Shown in pieces: positions 15,793-25,205 of a DNA stretch of 64,000 nt. The notes under the pieces were generated by a model, which was given only the letters and a program-made list of their open reading frames with translations, was not told the DNA's origin and did no database searches. Source of the DNA: Methanomassiliicoccales archaeon (GTDB lineage: Archaea > Thermoplasmatota > Thermoplasmata > Methanomassiliicoccales > UBA472). The first letter of the stretch is position 1. The number at the start of each line of letters is the position of its first letter. Both the position numbers and the translations under genes were made by a program. Where the stretch lies: assembly GCA_028682895.1 (NCBI GenBank), contig JAJRAK010000032.1:90469-154468 (forward strand). Direction: 5' to 3'.

Positions 15793-16326
15793 TTACCTTT
15801 CATCGTACTTCCATATCTTGTCCCCGACGAAATGAAGGTTCTTGATCGCCTTGCCGGGAGACCTGGCCGTCATCACCTGTGCTGAGATCAAGGCCTTTCC
15901 TACGGCAAGAGGACGCTTGTGAGTAGCATCCCTTATCCACACCATGTCCCCTTCCTTCACATCGGGATCGACCTCTACTATACCTGGCGCCATGATGTCC
16001 GCACCGTTGGTCACGTATGGTACGGCCCCCATGTCGACGGTGACGAAGCTCTTCGTGGCCTTATGCCGGAGCAGACCGCGCACGGTGAGGAAAGGTTTCC
16101 CTTCTACGATCATCCCCTCGATCGCATTGTTTATGAAGATGAGCTCGCAGTCCGGACCTTCTGCCACATCGACAGCGTCCCTGGGCGTCAGTATCTCGAT
16201 GCCAGTTGAGGACGCTAACCCATCTGTCAGTGCCTTCAGCTCCTTTTCCCGGAGGCGCTTCCGCTTCCTTACCCTGATCTCGCTCACGTTAACGGTAACG
16301 GAACGGTGTCCAATTAACTTTACCAT
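15793..16326 (-). CDS. PUA-domain RNA-binding protein (archaeal MCT-1/Tma20-like)
   Basis: The 177-residue protein has an N-terminal domain with basic segment RVRKRKRLREKELKAL and a C-terminal PUA domain (about 85-165: VDMGAVPYVTNGADIMAPGI, DVKEGDMVWIRD, PLAVGKALIS). This arrangement resembles the stand-alone PUA proteins related to MCT-1/Tma20, which act in translation. ATG 16326 is chosen (MVKLIGHRSV); a longer frame from 16389 overlaps the divergent gene and adds residues not typical of the family. The divergent surface-protein gene starts 50 nt away. Confidence 0.8.
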   Translation of the reverse strand: MVKLIGHRSVTVNVSEIRVRKRKRLREKELKALTDGLASSTGIEILTPRDAVDVAEGPDCELIFINNAIEGMIVEGKPFLTVRGLLRHKATKSFVTVDMGAVPYVTNGADIMAPGIVEVDPDVKEGDMVWIRDATHKRPLAVGKALISAQVMTARSPGKAIKNLHFVGDKIWKYDER

Positions 16327-16376
16327 AAAAATGAAGTTGAGATAATTACATAAACACTGAATTATCTTATTGCCCC

Positions 16377-17198
16377 ATGAAGGTTCCATTGCTGATCACC
16401 CGTCTGGGGATCATCGCTTTCAAGCTCATCGTCGCTCTTATCGTGATCTTTAGCATCCTTCCCTTGATCAATGGCGGTCTGAACGTGGACATTGATGAGA
16501 CGGATGATGGTCAGTCGTCGATGGACGCGAACTCAATGCGCTATGATTTCCCGATCACCATCACCAACAATGGGATCTATGACATCAATGACGTGACCAT
16601 CTCATTTACTATCGTAGATGATGATGGAAATGAACTGGTGAGAGGGTCCACAGGTAATGTGGACGTACCGGTGGGCAGCGAGGTTGAACTAGACTTTCGA
16701 ATGACAATCAACATCGATGACCTGGAAGATGTGAAGATGGAGATGGTGTTCAACGGCACGGATCTGACGATGAACCTCGATGTGTCCGCAAAATATACGA
16801 TGGACCTTGTCAACGTGGGATTCCAGGCCGATACTGAGCTCACGATCGGACCTTTCATCACCAATATCCAGGTCCACACTTATAGCGTGAATCTGGAATC
16901 GGAGGGTTCCGAGCACTTCATGATCGTACCTTATTCGTTCTCCTGCGCAGATATGGCCACGGGACAGGACGCCTCGGTCCATACCGAGCTTAGCGACAAC
17001 AACGGGACGATGGGGAACGTAACACAGCAGATCGAACTGCAGTCATATACATACGATCAGACCCGGGTCCCGATCACCCAGGAGGCTTACGACAGATTGA
17101 TAATGGGCGAGTATGTCAATGTTGCCTTTTCCGTGAACTTCCTTGATTGCACATCTACCGTGAACGGTCAGTTCTACTACGGAGGCGGTTCACCATGA
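16377..17198 (+). CDS. Membrane-anchored surface protein of unknown function
   Basis: The 273-residue protein has one N-terminal transmembrane segment (about residues 10-32, ITRLGIIAFKLIVALIVIF), then an acidic, threonine- and asparagine-rich region predicted to lie outside the cell. The body is beta-rich with Ig-like phrases (FPITITNNGIYDINDVTISF; VGSEVELDFRMTINI) common in archaeal surface proteins. I recognise no catalytic motif. The stop overlaps the start of the next gene by 4 nt, so the two are translationally coupled and probably form one membrane assembly. Confidence 0.75.
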   Translation: MKVPLLITRLGIIAFKLIVALIVIFSILPLINGGLNVDIDETDDGQSSMDANSMRYDFPITITNNGIYDINDVTISFTIVDDDGNELVRGSTGNVDVPVGSEVELDFRMTINIDDLEDVKMEMVFNGTDLTMNLDVSAKYTMDLVNVGFQADTELTIGPFITNIQVHTYSVNLESEGSEHFMIVPYSFSCADMATGQDASVHTELSDNNGTMGNVTQQIELQSYTYDQTRVPITQEAYDRLIMGEYVNVAFSVNFLDCTSTVNGQFYYGGGSP

Positions 17199-18292
17199 AC
17201 TTTGGCGAGTTCGACCGGAAGTTCGTAAAATTGGGCGATGGCCTAAAATCCGTAGTCCTGCACGCGGTCAAGTATCTGGTACTACCGCTGTTTTTTGTCG
17301 TGTTCTTTTCGTTTTTCCTAATGAAGATGGATACGATGGAAACGATCGGGGGCATAGTGAGCGAGATGCAGCCCCTGGTCCTGATCTTTGGTATCGTGAT
17401 CTCAGCAGTGGGATTCTTCAAAGGAGCATATCCCAAGGGCAGCTACTCCCGTTTGACCTTCGCCACCGCAGTAGCCATACTCACCATTCTGTATGTCTGG
17501 AGCTTACTTCTTGGAGGAGGCCTGCAAGAAGCGGTCAACGATGAGATATTCGAACTGGACCTGATGAGCCTCTTCATGCTTTACATGGTAGGTGCCCTGT
17601 TCAACACCTTCCTGCCATTAGCGGAGTTCATAGACCATCGTCACGCCTGGTTGGAGAGAAGCGAACAGGTCGCTCCCCGAGAAAAAGAGAGTGCTGATGG
17701 ACACTTATGGTATCACGATTTCCACCTTAGGTACGGGAGCATGTTCAACGGGATCGTGCTCTCCAGAAGGAGCGCGAACAAGTTCGTGATCGTTCCCTTG
17801 ATCGTCATCATCCTCCTTAAGGCAGGGCTGACCTCGCTCGATATTGACGAGATAGATGCCCTCACATCGAGCCTGGATGATGCCTACTATGTCATGCTCT
17901 ATCTTGGTCTGGCCATCACGGCCATCTCGTTCTTTAAAGGATTCTATCCCAAAGGTTCGTTCTCTAGGTTCCTGCCAGCGCTGATCGTCGTTCTCATCAG
18001 CATGTACTGGGTCTGGACCATAGGACTGGAAGGAAAGTTCGTGATCGATGCCGCCGATGTCGTGACATTCACCCTGGACTATACTGGAATATTGCTGTTG
18101 ATGGTCTGTGGAACGGGCTTGTGGGGAGTGTACTATGCAGTGGAACTCTGGACATACCGTCGTGAGTGGAAGGAAGGAGGGTTCCAAAAGGACGCTCTCG
18201 AGGGCGAGAAGAAAAAGAAGAAGGTGAAGAGGGAACGTAAGTCCAAGCCAACAGAGGAACCGATACCACCACAGCAGAACGTTCAACCGTAG
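17195..18292 (+). CDS. Multi-pass membrane protein with internal duplication
   Basis: The 365-residue protein has about eight hydrophobic segments in two homologous halves. Each half contains a membrane segment ending in FFKG-x-YPKGS-x-SR (SAVGFFKGAYPKGSYSR, then TAISFFKGFYPKGSFSR), followed by two further helices. The C-terminal tail is very basic (EKKKKKVKRERKSK) and ends in prolines and glutamines. ATG 17195 overlaps the upstream stop (ATGA). Family not recognised; with the coupled surface protein it may form a membrane complex. Confidence 0.75.
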   Translation: MNFGEFDRKFVKLGDGLKSVVLHAVKYLVLPLFFVVFFSFFLMKMDTMETIGGIVSEMQPLVLIFGIVISAVGFFKGAYPKGSYSRLTFATAVAILTILYVWSLLLGGGLQEAVNDEIFELDLMSLFMLYMVGALFNTFLPLAEFIDHRHAWLERSEQVAPREKESADGHLWYHDFHLRYGSMFNGIVLSRRSANKFVIVPLIVIILLKAGLTSLDIDEIDALTSSLDDAYYVMLYLGLAITAISFFKGFYPKGSFSRFLPALIVVLISMYWVWTIGLEGKFVIDAADVVTFTLDYTGILLLMVCGTGLWGVYYAVELWTYRREWKEGGFQKDALEGEKKKKKVKRERKSKPTEEPIPPQQNVQP

Positions 18293-18306
18293 GTCCAGCG
18301 GACCAT

Positions 18307-18334
18307 GGGACCGCCGATCGGCGGTCCCCTTTTT
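18307..18334 (+). terminator. Strong hairpin terminator
   Basis: GGGACCGCC-GATC-GGCGGTCCC (18307-18328) has perfect 9-bp arms and is followed by a T-rich stretch (18330-18338). It ends the two-gene membrane operon, 15 nt after its stop. Confidence 0.85.
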
Positions 18335-18402
18335 CTTTCTGACCTAGGTATTGGGACGCATCTTAAATAATCCATATTCATTCAAAGTCCAGAGTGGACC
18401 CG

Positions 18403-19665
18403 ATGAAGGTTTCGGTCATAGGAACTGGTTACGTGGGCTTGGTCTCCGGTGTGTGCTTCTCCGAGCTTGGTCATGACGTAGTCTGCGTGGACACGATAAA
18501 GGAGAAGGTCGACCGTATAAACGCGGGAGTGCCCCCTATATTCGAGGAGGGGCTCGAAACGCTGCTCCAGAAACATCTGGCAGATGGCTCGTTCCATGCC
18601 ACCTTGGACCTCAAGGAGGTTCTGCGGACCGATATGACCTTCCTATGCGTAGGCACCCCATCTTTGGACGATGGCTCGCTGGACCTGCGTTACGTGCTGA
18701 AGGCCTCAGAGGACCTTGGCAAGCTATTAAATCAGAAGAGAGGGCGGCATGTGGTCGTCGTTAAGAGCACCGTTTTACCGAACACGACCCGGGATGTCAT
18801 CTCCCCTATCATCCAACGGACGTCCGGAAAGAGGTTGGGCGATGAGCTGGGGATGGCGATGAACCCTGAGTTCCTCAAGGAGGGTATGGCCGTGGCCGAT
18901 TTCCTAGGGCCGGACAGGGTGGTCATCGGGGCGATGGACGAAAGGACATGTGAGGAGGTGGCCTCCCTATACAAAGCGATCGAGGCCCCCTTGATGAGGA
19001 CCGACCCATCCACGGCCGAGATGATCAAGATGGCCTCCAATGCATTCTTGGCGGCGCGCATATCCCTGGTGAACGAACTTGGCAACCTGAGCAAGGAACT
19101 GGGGCTGGACTTCAGGGAGGTGGCCAAGGGCGTTGGCCTCGATCCGCGCATCGGTCCGCTCTTCCTGAGGGCGGGCTGCGGTTTCGGAGGTTCGTGTTTC
19201 CCTAAGGACGTCAGGTCAGTCCGGGCCAGAGGCGCGGAGCTGGGCCTGCGCACGGAGATGCTTGACGCGACCCTCTCCGTGAACGAGAGGCAGCCCCTGC
19301 GCGTGGTCGACCTTTTGCAGAACAAGATGGATGTCGATGGGACCACTGTGGCCGTGCTCGGGCTGGCGTTCAAGCCGGGGACGGACGACATCCGCGAGGC
19401 TAGCTCGTTGACCGTCGTGGCCGAGCTGTTACGACGTGGTGCCAAGGTCAGAGCGTACGACCCTCAGGCGATGCCGAACTTCAAGCGGCTGTTCAAGGAC
19501 GTCAATTACTGCGGTTCGACCAAGGAATGCCTAGCAGGGGCCCGTGCTGCCCTCATCCTGACGGAATGGAAGGAGTTCGCCGACCCTACGCTCTACGGTG
19601 ACATGCTGGTCGTGGACGGCCGCGGCATTACTAAGACTAATAACTACGAAGGGATATGCTGGTAG
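18403..19665 (+). CDS. UDP-glucose 6-dehydrogenase family protein
   Basis: It oxidises a UDP-hexose to the uronic acid using NAD. The 420-residue protein has the N-terminal Rossmann motif GTGYVGLVSG, STVLPNTT, NPEFLKEGMAVADFLGPDRVVIG, and the catalytic cysteine in GCGFGGSCFPKD. The C-terminal UDP-binding domain includes LGLAFKPGTDDIREASS. These features fit UDP-glucose dehydrogenase best; a UDP-ManNAc dehydrogenase is the alternative. ATG 18403 is used (a GTG lies three codons upstream). The next gene makes UDP-glucose, so the pair supplies UDP-glucuronate for surface glycans. Confidence 0.9.
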   Translation: MKVSVIGTGYVGLVSGVCFSELGHDVVCVDTIKEKVDRINAGVPPIFEEGLETLLQKHLADGSFHATLDLKEVLRTDMTFLCVGTPSLDDGSLDLRYVLKASEDLGKLLNQKRGRHVVVVKSTVLPNTTRDVISPIIQRTSGKRLGDELGMAMNPEFLKEGMAVADFLGPDRVVIGAMDERTCEEVASLYKAIEAPLMRTDPSTAEMIKMASNAFLAARISLVNELGNLSKELGLDFREVAKGVGLDPRIGPLFLRAGCGFGGSCFPKDVRSVRARGAELGLRTEMLDATLSVNERQPLRVVDLLQNKMDVDGTTVAVLGLAFKPGTDDIREASSLTVVAELLRRGAKVRAYDPQAMPNFKRLFKDVNYCGSTKECLAGARAALILTEWKEFADPTLYGDMLVVDGRGITKTNNYEGICW

Positions 19666-19667
19666 TT

Positions 19668-20537
19668 ATGAAAGCGGTCATTCCTGCGGCTGGATGGGGA
19701 GTAAGGTTCCTCCCGCTCACGAAGGAGCAGCCAAAGGAGATGTTGCCGGTTATCGACAAGCCAGTCATCCAATATGTCGTGGAAGAGGCTGTGAAAGCAG
19801 GCATCCAGGACATAATTATCATCACCGGACGTCATAAGCGCACTATCGAAGACCATTTCGACCGTTCCTTCGAGCTCGAGGCACTGCTGCAGAACGGGAA
19901 TCGTCAGGAGTATCTTCAGAAGATAAAGGACATCTGCAACCTGGCCAATCTGCATTTCATCAGGCAGAAGGAGCAGAAAGGGCTTGGTGATGCTGTCTAT
20001 CATGCCAGGTACCACGTGGGCGACGAGCCGTTCGCAGTAATGCTCGGCGATACGATACATGTTTCCGACGTCCCAGTGGTCAAACAGCTGATGGACGTGC
20101 ACGCCGCTACCGGTAAATCGGTGATCGCCGCTGAGAGGGTGCCAGGACCGAAGGTCAAGGACTACGGGGTGCTCGATGCGAGGAAGATAGGTGACCGCCT
20201 ATACGACATCGATGATCTGGTGGAGAAGCCTAAGCCGGAGGATGCACCTTCAGACCTCTGCATCGCTGGCACGTACGTGCTCACGCCGGGGATATTCGAG
20301 TGCATTGAGAGGACCGCACCTGGCTACAACGGCGAGGTGCAGCTCACCGATGCCCTGCGCCTCCTGAAGGAAAAGGAAGGGATGTTGGCCTGGGAGTTCG
20401 AAGGCAGAAGATATGACATCGGTGACATCCCGGGATGGCTGAACGCACAGTTCGAACTTGGGCTTAGGCATCCGATATATGGACCAAAGATGCGCGAGCA
20501 CATCAGGACCCTATACCAGAACGAGAAGCCCATCTGA
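19668..20537 (+). CDS. galU: UTP-glucose-1-phosphate uridylyltransferase
   Basis: It makes UDP-glucose from UTP and glucose 1-phosphate. The 289-residue protein begins with the nucleotidyltransferase signature AVIPAAGWGVRFLPLTK, then EMLPVIDKPVIQYVVEEA, and has the GalU motifs LGDTIH (metal-binding Asp), YGVLDA, VEKPKPEDAPSDL and GEVQLTDAL. The start at 19668 matches the family (MKAVIPAAG) and lies 3 nt after the stop of the dehydrogenase; ATG 19656 would overlap it. The two genes are an operon. Confidence 0.92.
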   Translation: MKAVIPAAGWGVRFLPLTKEQPKEMLPVIDKPVIQYVVEEAVKAGIQDIIIITGRHKRTIEDHFDRSFELEALLQNGNRQEYLQKIKDICNLANLHFIRQKEQKGLGDAVYHARYHVGDEPFAVMLGDTIHVSDVPVVKQLMDVHAATGKSVIAAERVPGPKVKDYGVLDARKIGDRLYDIDDLVEKPKPEDAPSDLCIAGTYVLTPGIFECIERTAPGYNGEVQLTDALRLLKEKEGMLAWEFEGRRYDIGDIPGWLNAQFELGLRHPIYGPKMREHIRTLYQNEKPI

Positions 20538-20630
20538 CCTTGACCTTTTCCGCTGACGAGATCGCAGGACATCGATGATAGATGACATAAGAATGGAAAA
20601 GGGTTTAGAACGGCTTGAAGAGAGGAGCTT

Positions 20631-20693
20631 TTACTTCTTCTTCTTGTCATCCTTCTTCTTCTCACCCTTTGTTCCGCACTTTCCGCAGGACAT
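20631..20693 (-). CDS. Putative 20-residue Cys/Lys-rich microprotein
   Basis: ATG 20693 is preceded at a 7-nt spacing by a perfect AGGAGG (20701-20706). The product begins MSCGKCGTKGE and continues as almost only Lys and Asp to a TAA at 20631-20633. The CGKCG knuckle could bind one metal ion or cluster edge; the tail is strongly basic. An ideal ribosome-binding site so close to a short frame in an otherwise empty 450-nt gap argues for a real gene. No family is known to me. It converges with galU. Confidence 0.55.
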   Translation of the reverse strand: MSCGKCGTKGEKKKDDKKKK

Positions 20694-20782
20694 TACTTGA
20701 CCTCCTATGGGATGCCCACGTGTACAACATGGAAGGGGTGGCTATATTAATCTTATCTAACTAGTAAAATAAATGTTAAAAA

Positions 20783-20802
20783 AGTATTCAAAAAGTAATA
20801 CT
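20783..20802. repeat. Inverted repeat AGTATT-N8-AATACT
   Basis: Perfect 6-bp arms in the AT-rich gap between the microgene and the regulator at 20986. It could be a binding site for a divergent promoter. The rest of the gap is AT-rich with TATA-like sequences and no other gene that I can see. Confidence 0.3.
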
Positions 20803-20985
20803 CATGCCGGCTTTTTGCTATCGTCCGAAAGGCTCATTCCTTCTTCTTTGATTTGATAATTCACGGCCGATTACATATATAGATAATGTGCTGGCTATCG
20901 ACAATTATCAAAAATCAAAAGTGATTTTGGAACGATTCTGATTATATACCCTGCTTATCACTCTCAAATTATTGAAGGTGAATAT

Positions 20986-21342
20986 GTGCAGGTCCTAGAG
21001 ATGTCACGACTGCTAACGGAAGAGTATACGGCGAAGATACTAATGGCTACGATGGGCCGCCCTAAGAGCGCGTTCGAACTGAGCAACGCGTTGGGCATAC
21101 CGATCGCTGCCTGCTACCGCAAGATCCGCGTCCTTGAGGACGCCGGGCTGATCCAATGCTGCGAGAGGCGTTTGACCCAGGCCGGAAAGAGGATGAGCAT
21201 GTACAAGTCAAATGTGCGTAATGCCAACATCAGCTTCGAGCGCAACAAGATCCGCGCCAAGATCGAGATGGCCGATGGCAGCAGCACCGATGACGTGATG
21301 GACATCGACCTAGGACTGGTCTTCAAGGAGCAGCACGCATAA
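20986..21342 (+). CDS. Winged-helix regulator, paralogous to the one after SufCB
   Basis: The 118-residue protein has a winged-helix domain (about 10-75): ILMATMGRPKSAFELSNALG, then recognition region PIAACYRKIRVLEDAGLI. A C-terminal beta-rich segment ends KIRAKIEMADGSS. It resembles the protein at 42135 along most of its length: both have a P-x-A/S-x-CY recognition helix, a CC pair after the wing, and the ending ...V/A-x-I-x-x-ADG or WKNG. GTG 20986 is chosen because GAAGGTGAAT lies just before it; ATG 21001 is the alternative. It precedes acetyl-CoA synthetase on the same strand and could regulate it. Confidence 0.75.
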   Translation: MQVLEMSRLLTEEYTAKILMATMGRPKSAFELSNALGIPIAACYRKIRVLEDAGLIQCCERRLTQAGKRMSMYKSNVRNANISFERNKIRAKIEMADGSSTDDVMDIDLGLVFKEQHA

Positions 21343-21402
21343 AGAGGCGGAATGGAAAGGACCTACCATATCGATCAAAATTAAGAAATCCTCCTGATTC
21401 CT

Positions 21403-21425
21403 AATGGGACTATTCGTGTCCCATT
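21403..21425. promoter_or_regulatory. Inverted repeat AATGGGAC-N7-GTCCCATT upstream of acs
   Basis: Perfect 8-bp arms with a 7-nt loop, 60 nt after the regulator stop and 170 nt before acs. A TATA-like ATTTTTATC follows at about 21441. It may be an operator for acs or a terminator stem for the regulator transcript; no U-tract follows, which favours an operator. Confidence 0.4.
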
Positions 21426-21594
21426 GGAATCATATCCGTCTATTTTTATCGACAATCCCAGAAGGGTTGTTGGAAAAGATAATAAATTCAACCCGTTCTA
21501 TGAGCATTCCGTAATCCTCATCACACATGACGTGGACGACGTCATGGCGATAAACCTAGTTCCGGCGGACATCCGCAAGGGGAGGAAAAGGGGA

Positions 21595-23577
21595 ATGAGC
21601 GACGAAAAGACCATCGAGAGCGTAATGGAAGAGGTGCGACGGTTCCCTCCATCAGAGGAAGTGAGCGCAAGAGCCTACGTGAAGAGCCTGGAACAGTACA
21701 AAGCAATGTACAAGGAGTCCATCGACGACCCCGAAAAGTTCTGGAGCAAGATGGCCTTGGAGGAGCTCCATTGGTTCTCCAGATGGAAGACCACCTTCAG
21801 CTGGGACAAGGATAGCGCCACCATCAAATGGTTCGAGGGCGGAAAGCTGAACATCTCATACAACTGCATAGACAGGCATATAGAGAACGGCCGCAAGAAC
21901 AAGGCGGCCATAATATGGCAGGGAGAGAACGAGGACGATGTCAAGACCTACACATATCAGCAGTTGCACGTAGAGGTCTGTAGGTTCGCCAACGTACTGA
22001 AGTCCCTAGGAGTGAACAAGGGCGACCGCGTGTCGATGTACCTCCCGATGATACCCGAACTGGCCATAGCGATGCTGGCCTGCACGCGCATCGGAGCCGT
22101 TCACAGCATAGTGTTCGGAGGGTTCAGCTCCGAATCCCTGAAGGACCGTATCGCTGACTGCTCCTCCAAGGTGCTCATCACCGCCGACGGCAATCACCGC
22201 GGGAGCAAGTTCGTACCTCTGAAGTCCAACGTCGACATCGCGCTCGAGAAGGGAACCTCGGTGGAGAAGGTCGTGGTCGTGAAGCGCGCCGGCGTTGAGA
22301 CGTCCATGGAACCAGGCAGGGACATATGGTGGCATGAGGAGATGGCCAAGGCCGACCGCACCTGCGAACCGACCTGGTGCGACGCCGAGGACCCGCTCTT
22401 CATCCTATACACATCGGGATCCACTGGAAAGCCCAAGGGCGTCGTACATACCACCGGCGGATACCTCTTGGGATGCGCGGTGAGCTTCAAGTACATATTC
22501 GACTACCACGAGAACGATACCTACTGGTGCACGGCCGATATCGGCTGGATCACCGGACACAGCTATATTGTGTACGGACCGCTGTGCAACGGCGCCACCA
22601 CCATCATGTTCGAGGGCATCCCGACGTATCCTCAGGTGGACCGCTTCTGGAACATCGTGGAGAAGTTCAAGGTCAACATATTCTATACCGCGCCCACGGC
22701 CATCCGTTCCCTCATGAGGGAGGGGGAGAAGTGGCCCCAGGACCGGGACCTGAGCTCGCTGCGCATACTAGGTTCGGTCGGCGAACCGATCAACCCAGAG
22801 GCGTGGATGTGGTACCACAAGTATGTCGGCAACGAGCATTGCCCCATCGTGGACACCTGGTGGCAGACCGAGACCGGTTCGATACTGGTGACGCCTTTAC
22901 CGGGCGCTATAACCACCAAGCCTGGGTCGGCCACGCTGCCGTTCTTCGGTGTCGTGCCTGAGGTTGTAAAGGACGACGGGACCAAGGCGGAGGCGAACGA
23001 GGGCGGTTATCTTACCATCAATAAGCCTTGGCCGTCCATCATGCGCACGGTCTGGGGAGAGCATAACCGCTTCAAGGAGACGTATTGGATGCGCTTCCCG
23101 GGAAAGTACTTCACCGGCGACTCGGCCCGTGTGGACGAGGAAGGGTACCTGTGGATCATGGGACGCGTGGACGATGTGATCAAGGTCTCCGGGCACCGCA
23201 TCGGCGCGGCCGAGGTGGAGTCGGCGCTGGTATCGCATCACGACGTGGCCGAGGCGGCCATCGTGCCGATACCACATAACATCAAGGGGGAGGCCATCTA
23301 CGCCTTCGTCACCTTGAAGTCAGGGGTCCAGGAGACCGAACAGCTGCGCAAGGAGCTGGTAGCGCACGTAAGGCGCGAGGTCGGCCCGATCGCCACGCCT
23401 GAGGTCATCCAGTTCTGCCCCGGAATGCCGAAGACGCGCAGTGGCAAGATCATGCGCCGCATACTCAGGAAGGTCGCCACCGGTACCGCGGAAGGCATGG
23501 GAGACACCTCCACCTTGGCGGACCCGGCCATCCTGGACGTCCTGATACAAGGCAGTCGCGCCCTGTCGAAGAAGTGA
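21595..23577 (+). CDS. acs: Acetyl-CoA synthetase (AMP-forming)
   Basis: It makes acetyl-CoA from acetate, ATP and CoA through acetyl-AMP. The 660-residue protein has the adenylate-forming motifs [38 protein letters not shown] (acetate-pocket Trp), [29 protein letters not shown], and the C-terminal catalytic lysine in [10 protein letters not shown], which is acetylated in regulated homologues. ATG 21595 is preceded by purine-rich GGGGAGG; an in-frame extension of 57 residues back to 21424 lacks family similarity. With the acetate-type symporter at 47576 it would allow acetate assimilation. Confidence 0.95.
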   Translation: MSDEKTIESVMEEVRRFPPSEEVSARAYVKSLEQYKAMYKESIDDPEKFWSKMALEELHWFSRWKTTFSWDKDSATIKWFEGGKLNISYNCIDRHIENGRKNKAAIIWQGENEDDVKTYTYQQLHVEVCRFANVLKSLGVNKGDRVSMYLPMIPELAIAMLACTRIGAVHSIVFGGFSSESLKDRIADCSSKVLITADGNHRGSKFVPLKSNVDIALEKGTSVEKVVVVKRAGVETSMEPGRDIWWHEEMAKADRTCEPTWCDAEDPLFILYTSGSTGKPKGVVHTTGGYLLGCAVSFKYIFDYHENDTYWCTADIGWITGHSYIVYGPLCNGATTIMFEGIPTYPQVDRFWNIVEKFKVNIFYTAPTAIRSLMREGEKWPQDRDLSSLRILGSVGEPINPEAWMWYHKYVGNEHCPIVDTWWQTETGSILVTPLPGAITTKPGSATLPFFGVVPEVVKDDGTKAEANEGGYLTINKPWPSIMRTVWGEHNRFKETYWMRFPGKYFTGDSARVDEEGYLWIMGRVDDVIKVSGHRIGAAEVESALVSHHDVAEAAIVPIPHNIKGEAIYAFVTLKSGVQETEQLRKELVAHVRREVGPIATPEVIQFCPGMPKTRSGKIMRRILRKVATGTAEGMGDTSTLADPAILDVLIQGSRALSKK

Positions 23578-23639
23578 CAAGAGCGTCAAACCCTTTCCAA
23601 TCCCTTCCTTTTCTTTGCTTCTCTGACATCCAGAAGGCC

Positions 23640-25148
23640 CTATTTGCTCCTGAGCTCGGTCTTGATGTAGGCCCACATCTCCTTAATGTCCATAAGCTGG
23701 AGGAAATAGTCCAGGTCCTTCCGCGTGAACTCCTTCATGAGATAGAGCACGCCTATGAACACCGATACGGACACCAGCCCATACAGCAAGATGATGTATA
23801 TCCTGGTGATGGGGAGGACGAAGGACATCGGATATATCACCAGGAAGACCGCCAGAGCGGCCAGCAACTGAAATGCCAGGCGTTTGTCCGGAATCGTTCC
23901 AGTTAGCTTCCATACGACATAGCGGGTGATGATGAACGTCACAATGCGTCCGATCAATAAGGCCAGCGCTGCCCCGACATAGGATAGCCCTAGTCCTATC
24001 CCTAAGAATGATTGGTCCGAGGTAGGAATCAGTATGAATAAAGATATCAATGTGACGAAGAAGCTTACCAGTGATATACGGGCGGTAACATCTGGACGAT
24101 CGACAGCGGTGATCTGTGTCGAGTCTACGCTATTGATCATCAATAGCAGGTAGGTGATGGTCATTATTCCGATGATGTCGGCTGCCTCGACCATCTCGTT
24201 CAGTAAAATCGATGACATCTCGTACGGGAACGTGAGGAGAAGGATCGAGATCGGCAAGCTTAGCATCAGGATGTAACGTTCAGCCTCCTGAGTGACCTTA
24301 CGGATCATAGCGATGTTGCCCTCAGAATGGAGTTTGGAGAAGGATGGGAACGTTAAGGTCGCAACCGCAGTACCGATCACTGCAAAAGAAGTTAGCATTG
24401 CCTGAGGAGCGTAATAAAAGGCCACCTCATCGGGGGTATAGTAGAAACCCAAAATAAGACGGTCCATCGTGCTACCTAGAACGCTGATTATAGAAATCAG
24501 CATCAATGGAAGGGCGAACTTGTAGTATGATCGGAAGAGCGTTGGATGTCGCCACATTATCGGGCCCCGTAGGAGAAGATATGTGGCCACCAGCACTACA
24601 CCGACGGCTGAGATGACATACATCCAAAACAGACCTATGAGGCTTAGGCCCAGGAAGCATGAGAGTATGACCAACGGGACCCTGATAAGAGGGTCGGCCA
24701 ATGTAGCGATCGGTAGTTTGACCATTTCCATTTTTGCCGTGAAGGTGTTGGTGGCGATGGAGGAAAGATCAATCAGGACATAGTACAGGACTATTATCAG
24801 TATCATTTCTGTGGTTATATCATCCAGACCATGACCAAGGAGAACTGTCCAGAGATATGTGGACACTAATGTTATCACTACCATGAGCAAGGTGAGGCTG
24901 GCCTTTATCACGGCATAGGTGCAGACACAGTCGTTCAGGTCCTTGCCTTCAGAAATTCTTTTAACATGGGCGCTGGAGAAGCCCATGTCAGAGAATGCAT
25001 TGAATGTAGAAACAAATGCCATGGCATATGATAAGGTACCGTAACCGGAATCGCCATACGTCCGCAGCATGAAGAGCAGGCCGACGTATGATAGCAATGC
25101 CACTAGTATCCGGGATAGGAACAGCAGGAAGGACTTACGACCCAGCAA
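23640..25148 (-). CDS. Polysaccharide flippase-type membrane protein (Wzx/MVF superfamily)
   Basis: The 502-residue protein has 12-14 predicted membrane segments with the layout of lipid-linked oligosaccharide flippases (RfbX/MurJ-like). Examples are LRTYGDSGYGTLSYAMAFVS, then SDMGFSSAHVKRISEGKD near the N-terminus, and regular hydrophobic helices to a short cytoplasmic tail (FTRKDLDYFLQLMDIKEM). These proteins move lipid-linked sugars across the membrane for glycan or protein N-glycosylation. It lies between acs and an ABC exporter with no other glycan genes directly beside it. Confidence 0.85.
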   Translation of the reverse strand: MLGRKSFLLFLSRILVALLSYVGLLFMLRTYGDSGYGTLSYAMAFVSTFNAFSDMGFSSAHVKRISEGKDLNDCVCTYAVIKASLTLLMVVITLVSTYLWTVLLGHGLDDITTEMILIIVLYYVLIDLSSIATNTFTAKMEMVKLPIATLADPLIRVPLVILSCFLGLSLIGLFWMYVISAVGVVLVATYLLLRGPIMWRHPTLFRSYYKFALPLMLISIISVLGSTMDRLILGFYYTPDEVAFYYAPQAMLTSFAVIGTAVATLTFPSFSKLHSEGNIAMIRKVTQEAERYILMLSLPISILLLTFPYEMSSILLNEMVEAADIIGIMTITYLLLMINSVDSTQITAVDRPDVTARISLVSFFVTLISLFILIPTSDQSFLGIGLGLSYVGAALALLIGRIVTFIITRYVVWKLTGTIPDKRLAFQLLAALAVFLVIYPMSFVLPITRIYIILLYGLVSVSVFIGVLYLMKEFTRKDLDYFLQLMDIKEMWAYIKTELRSK

Positions 25149-25205
25149 GTAATCACCCAGTGAGCGGCGGGATGCTATATAATCCTGATTCGGTGCCCAT
25201 CTTCC

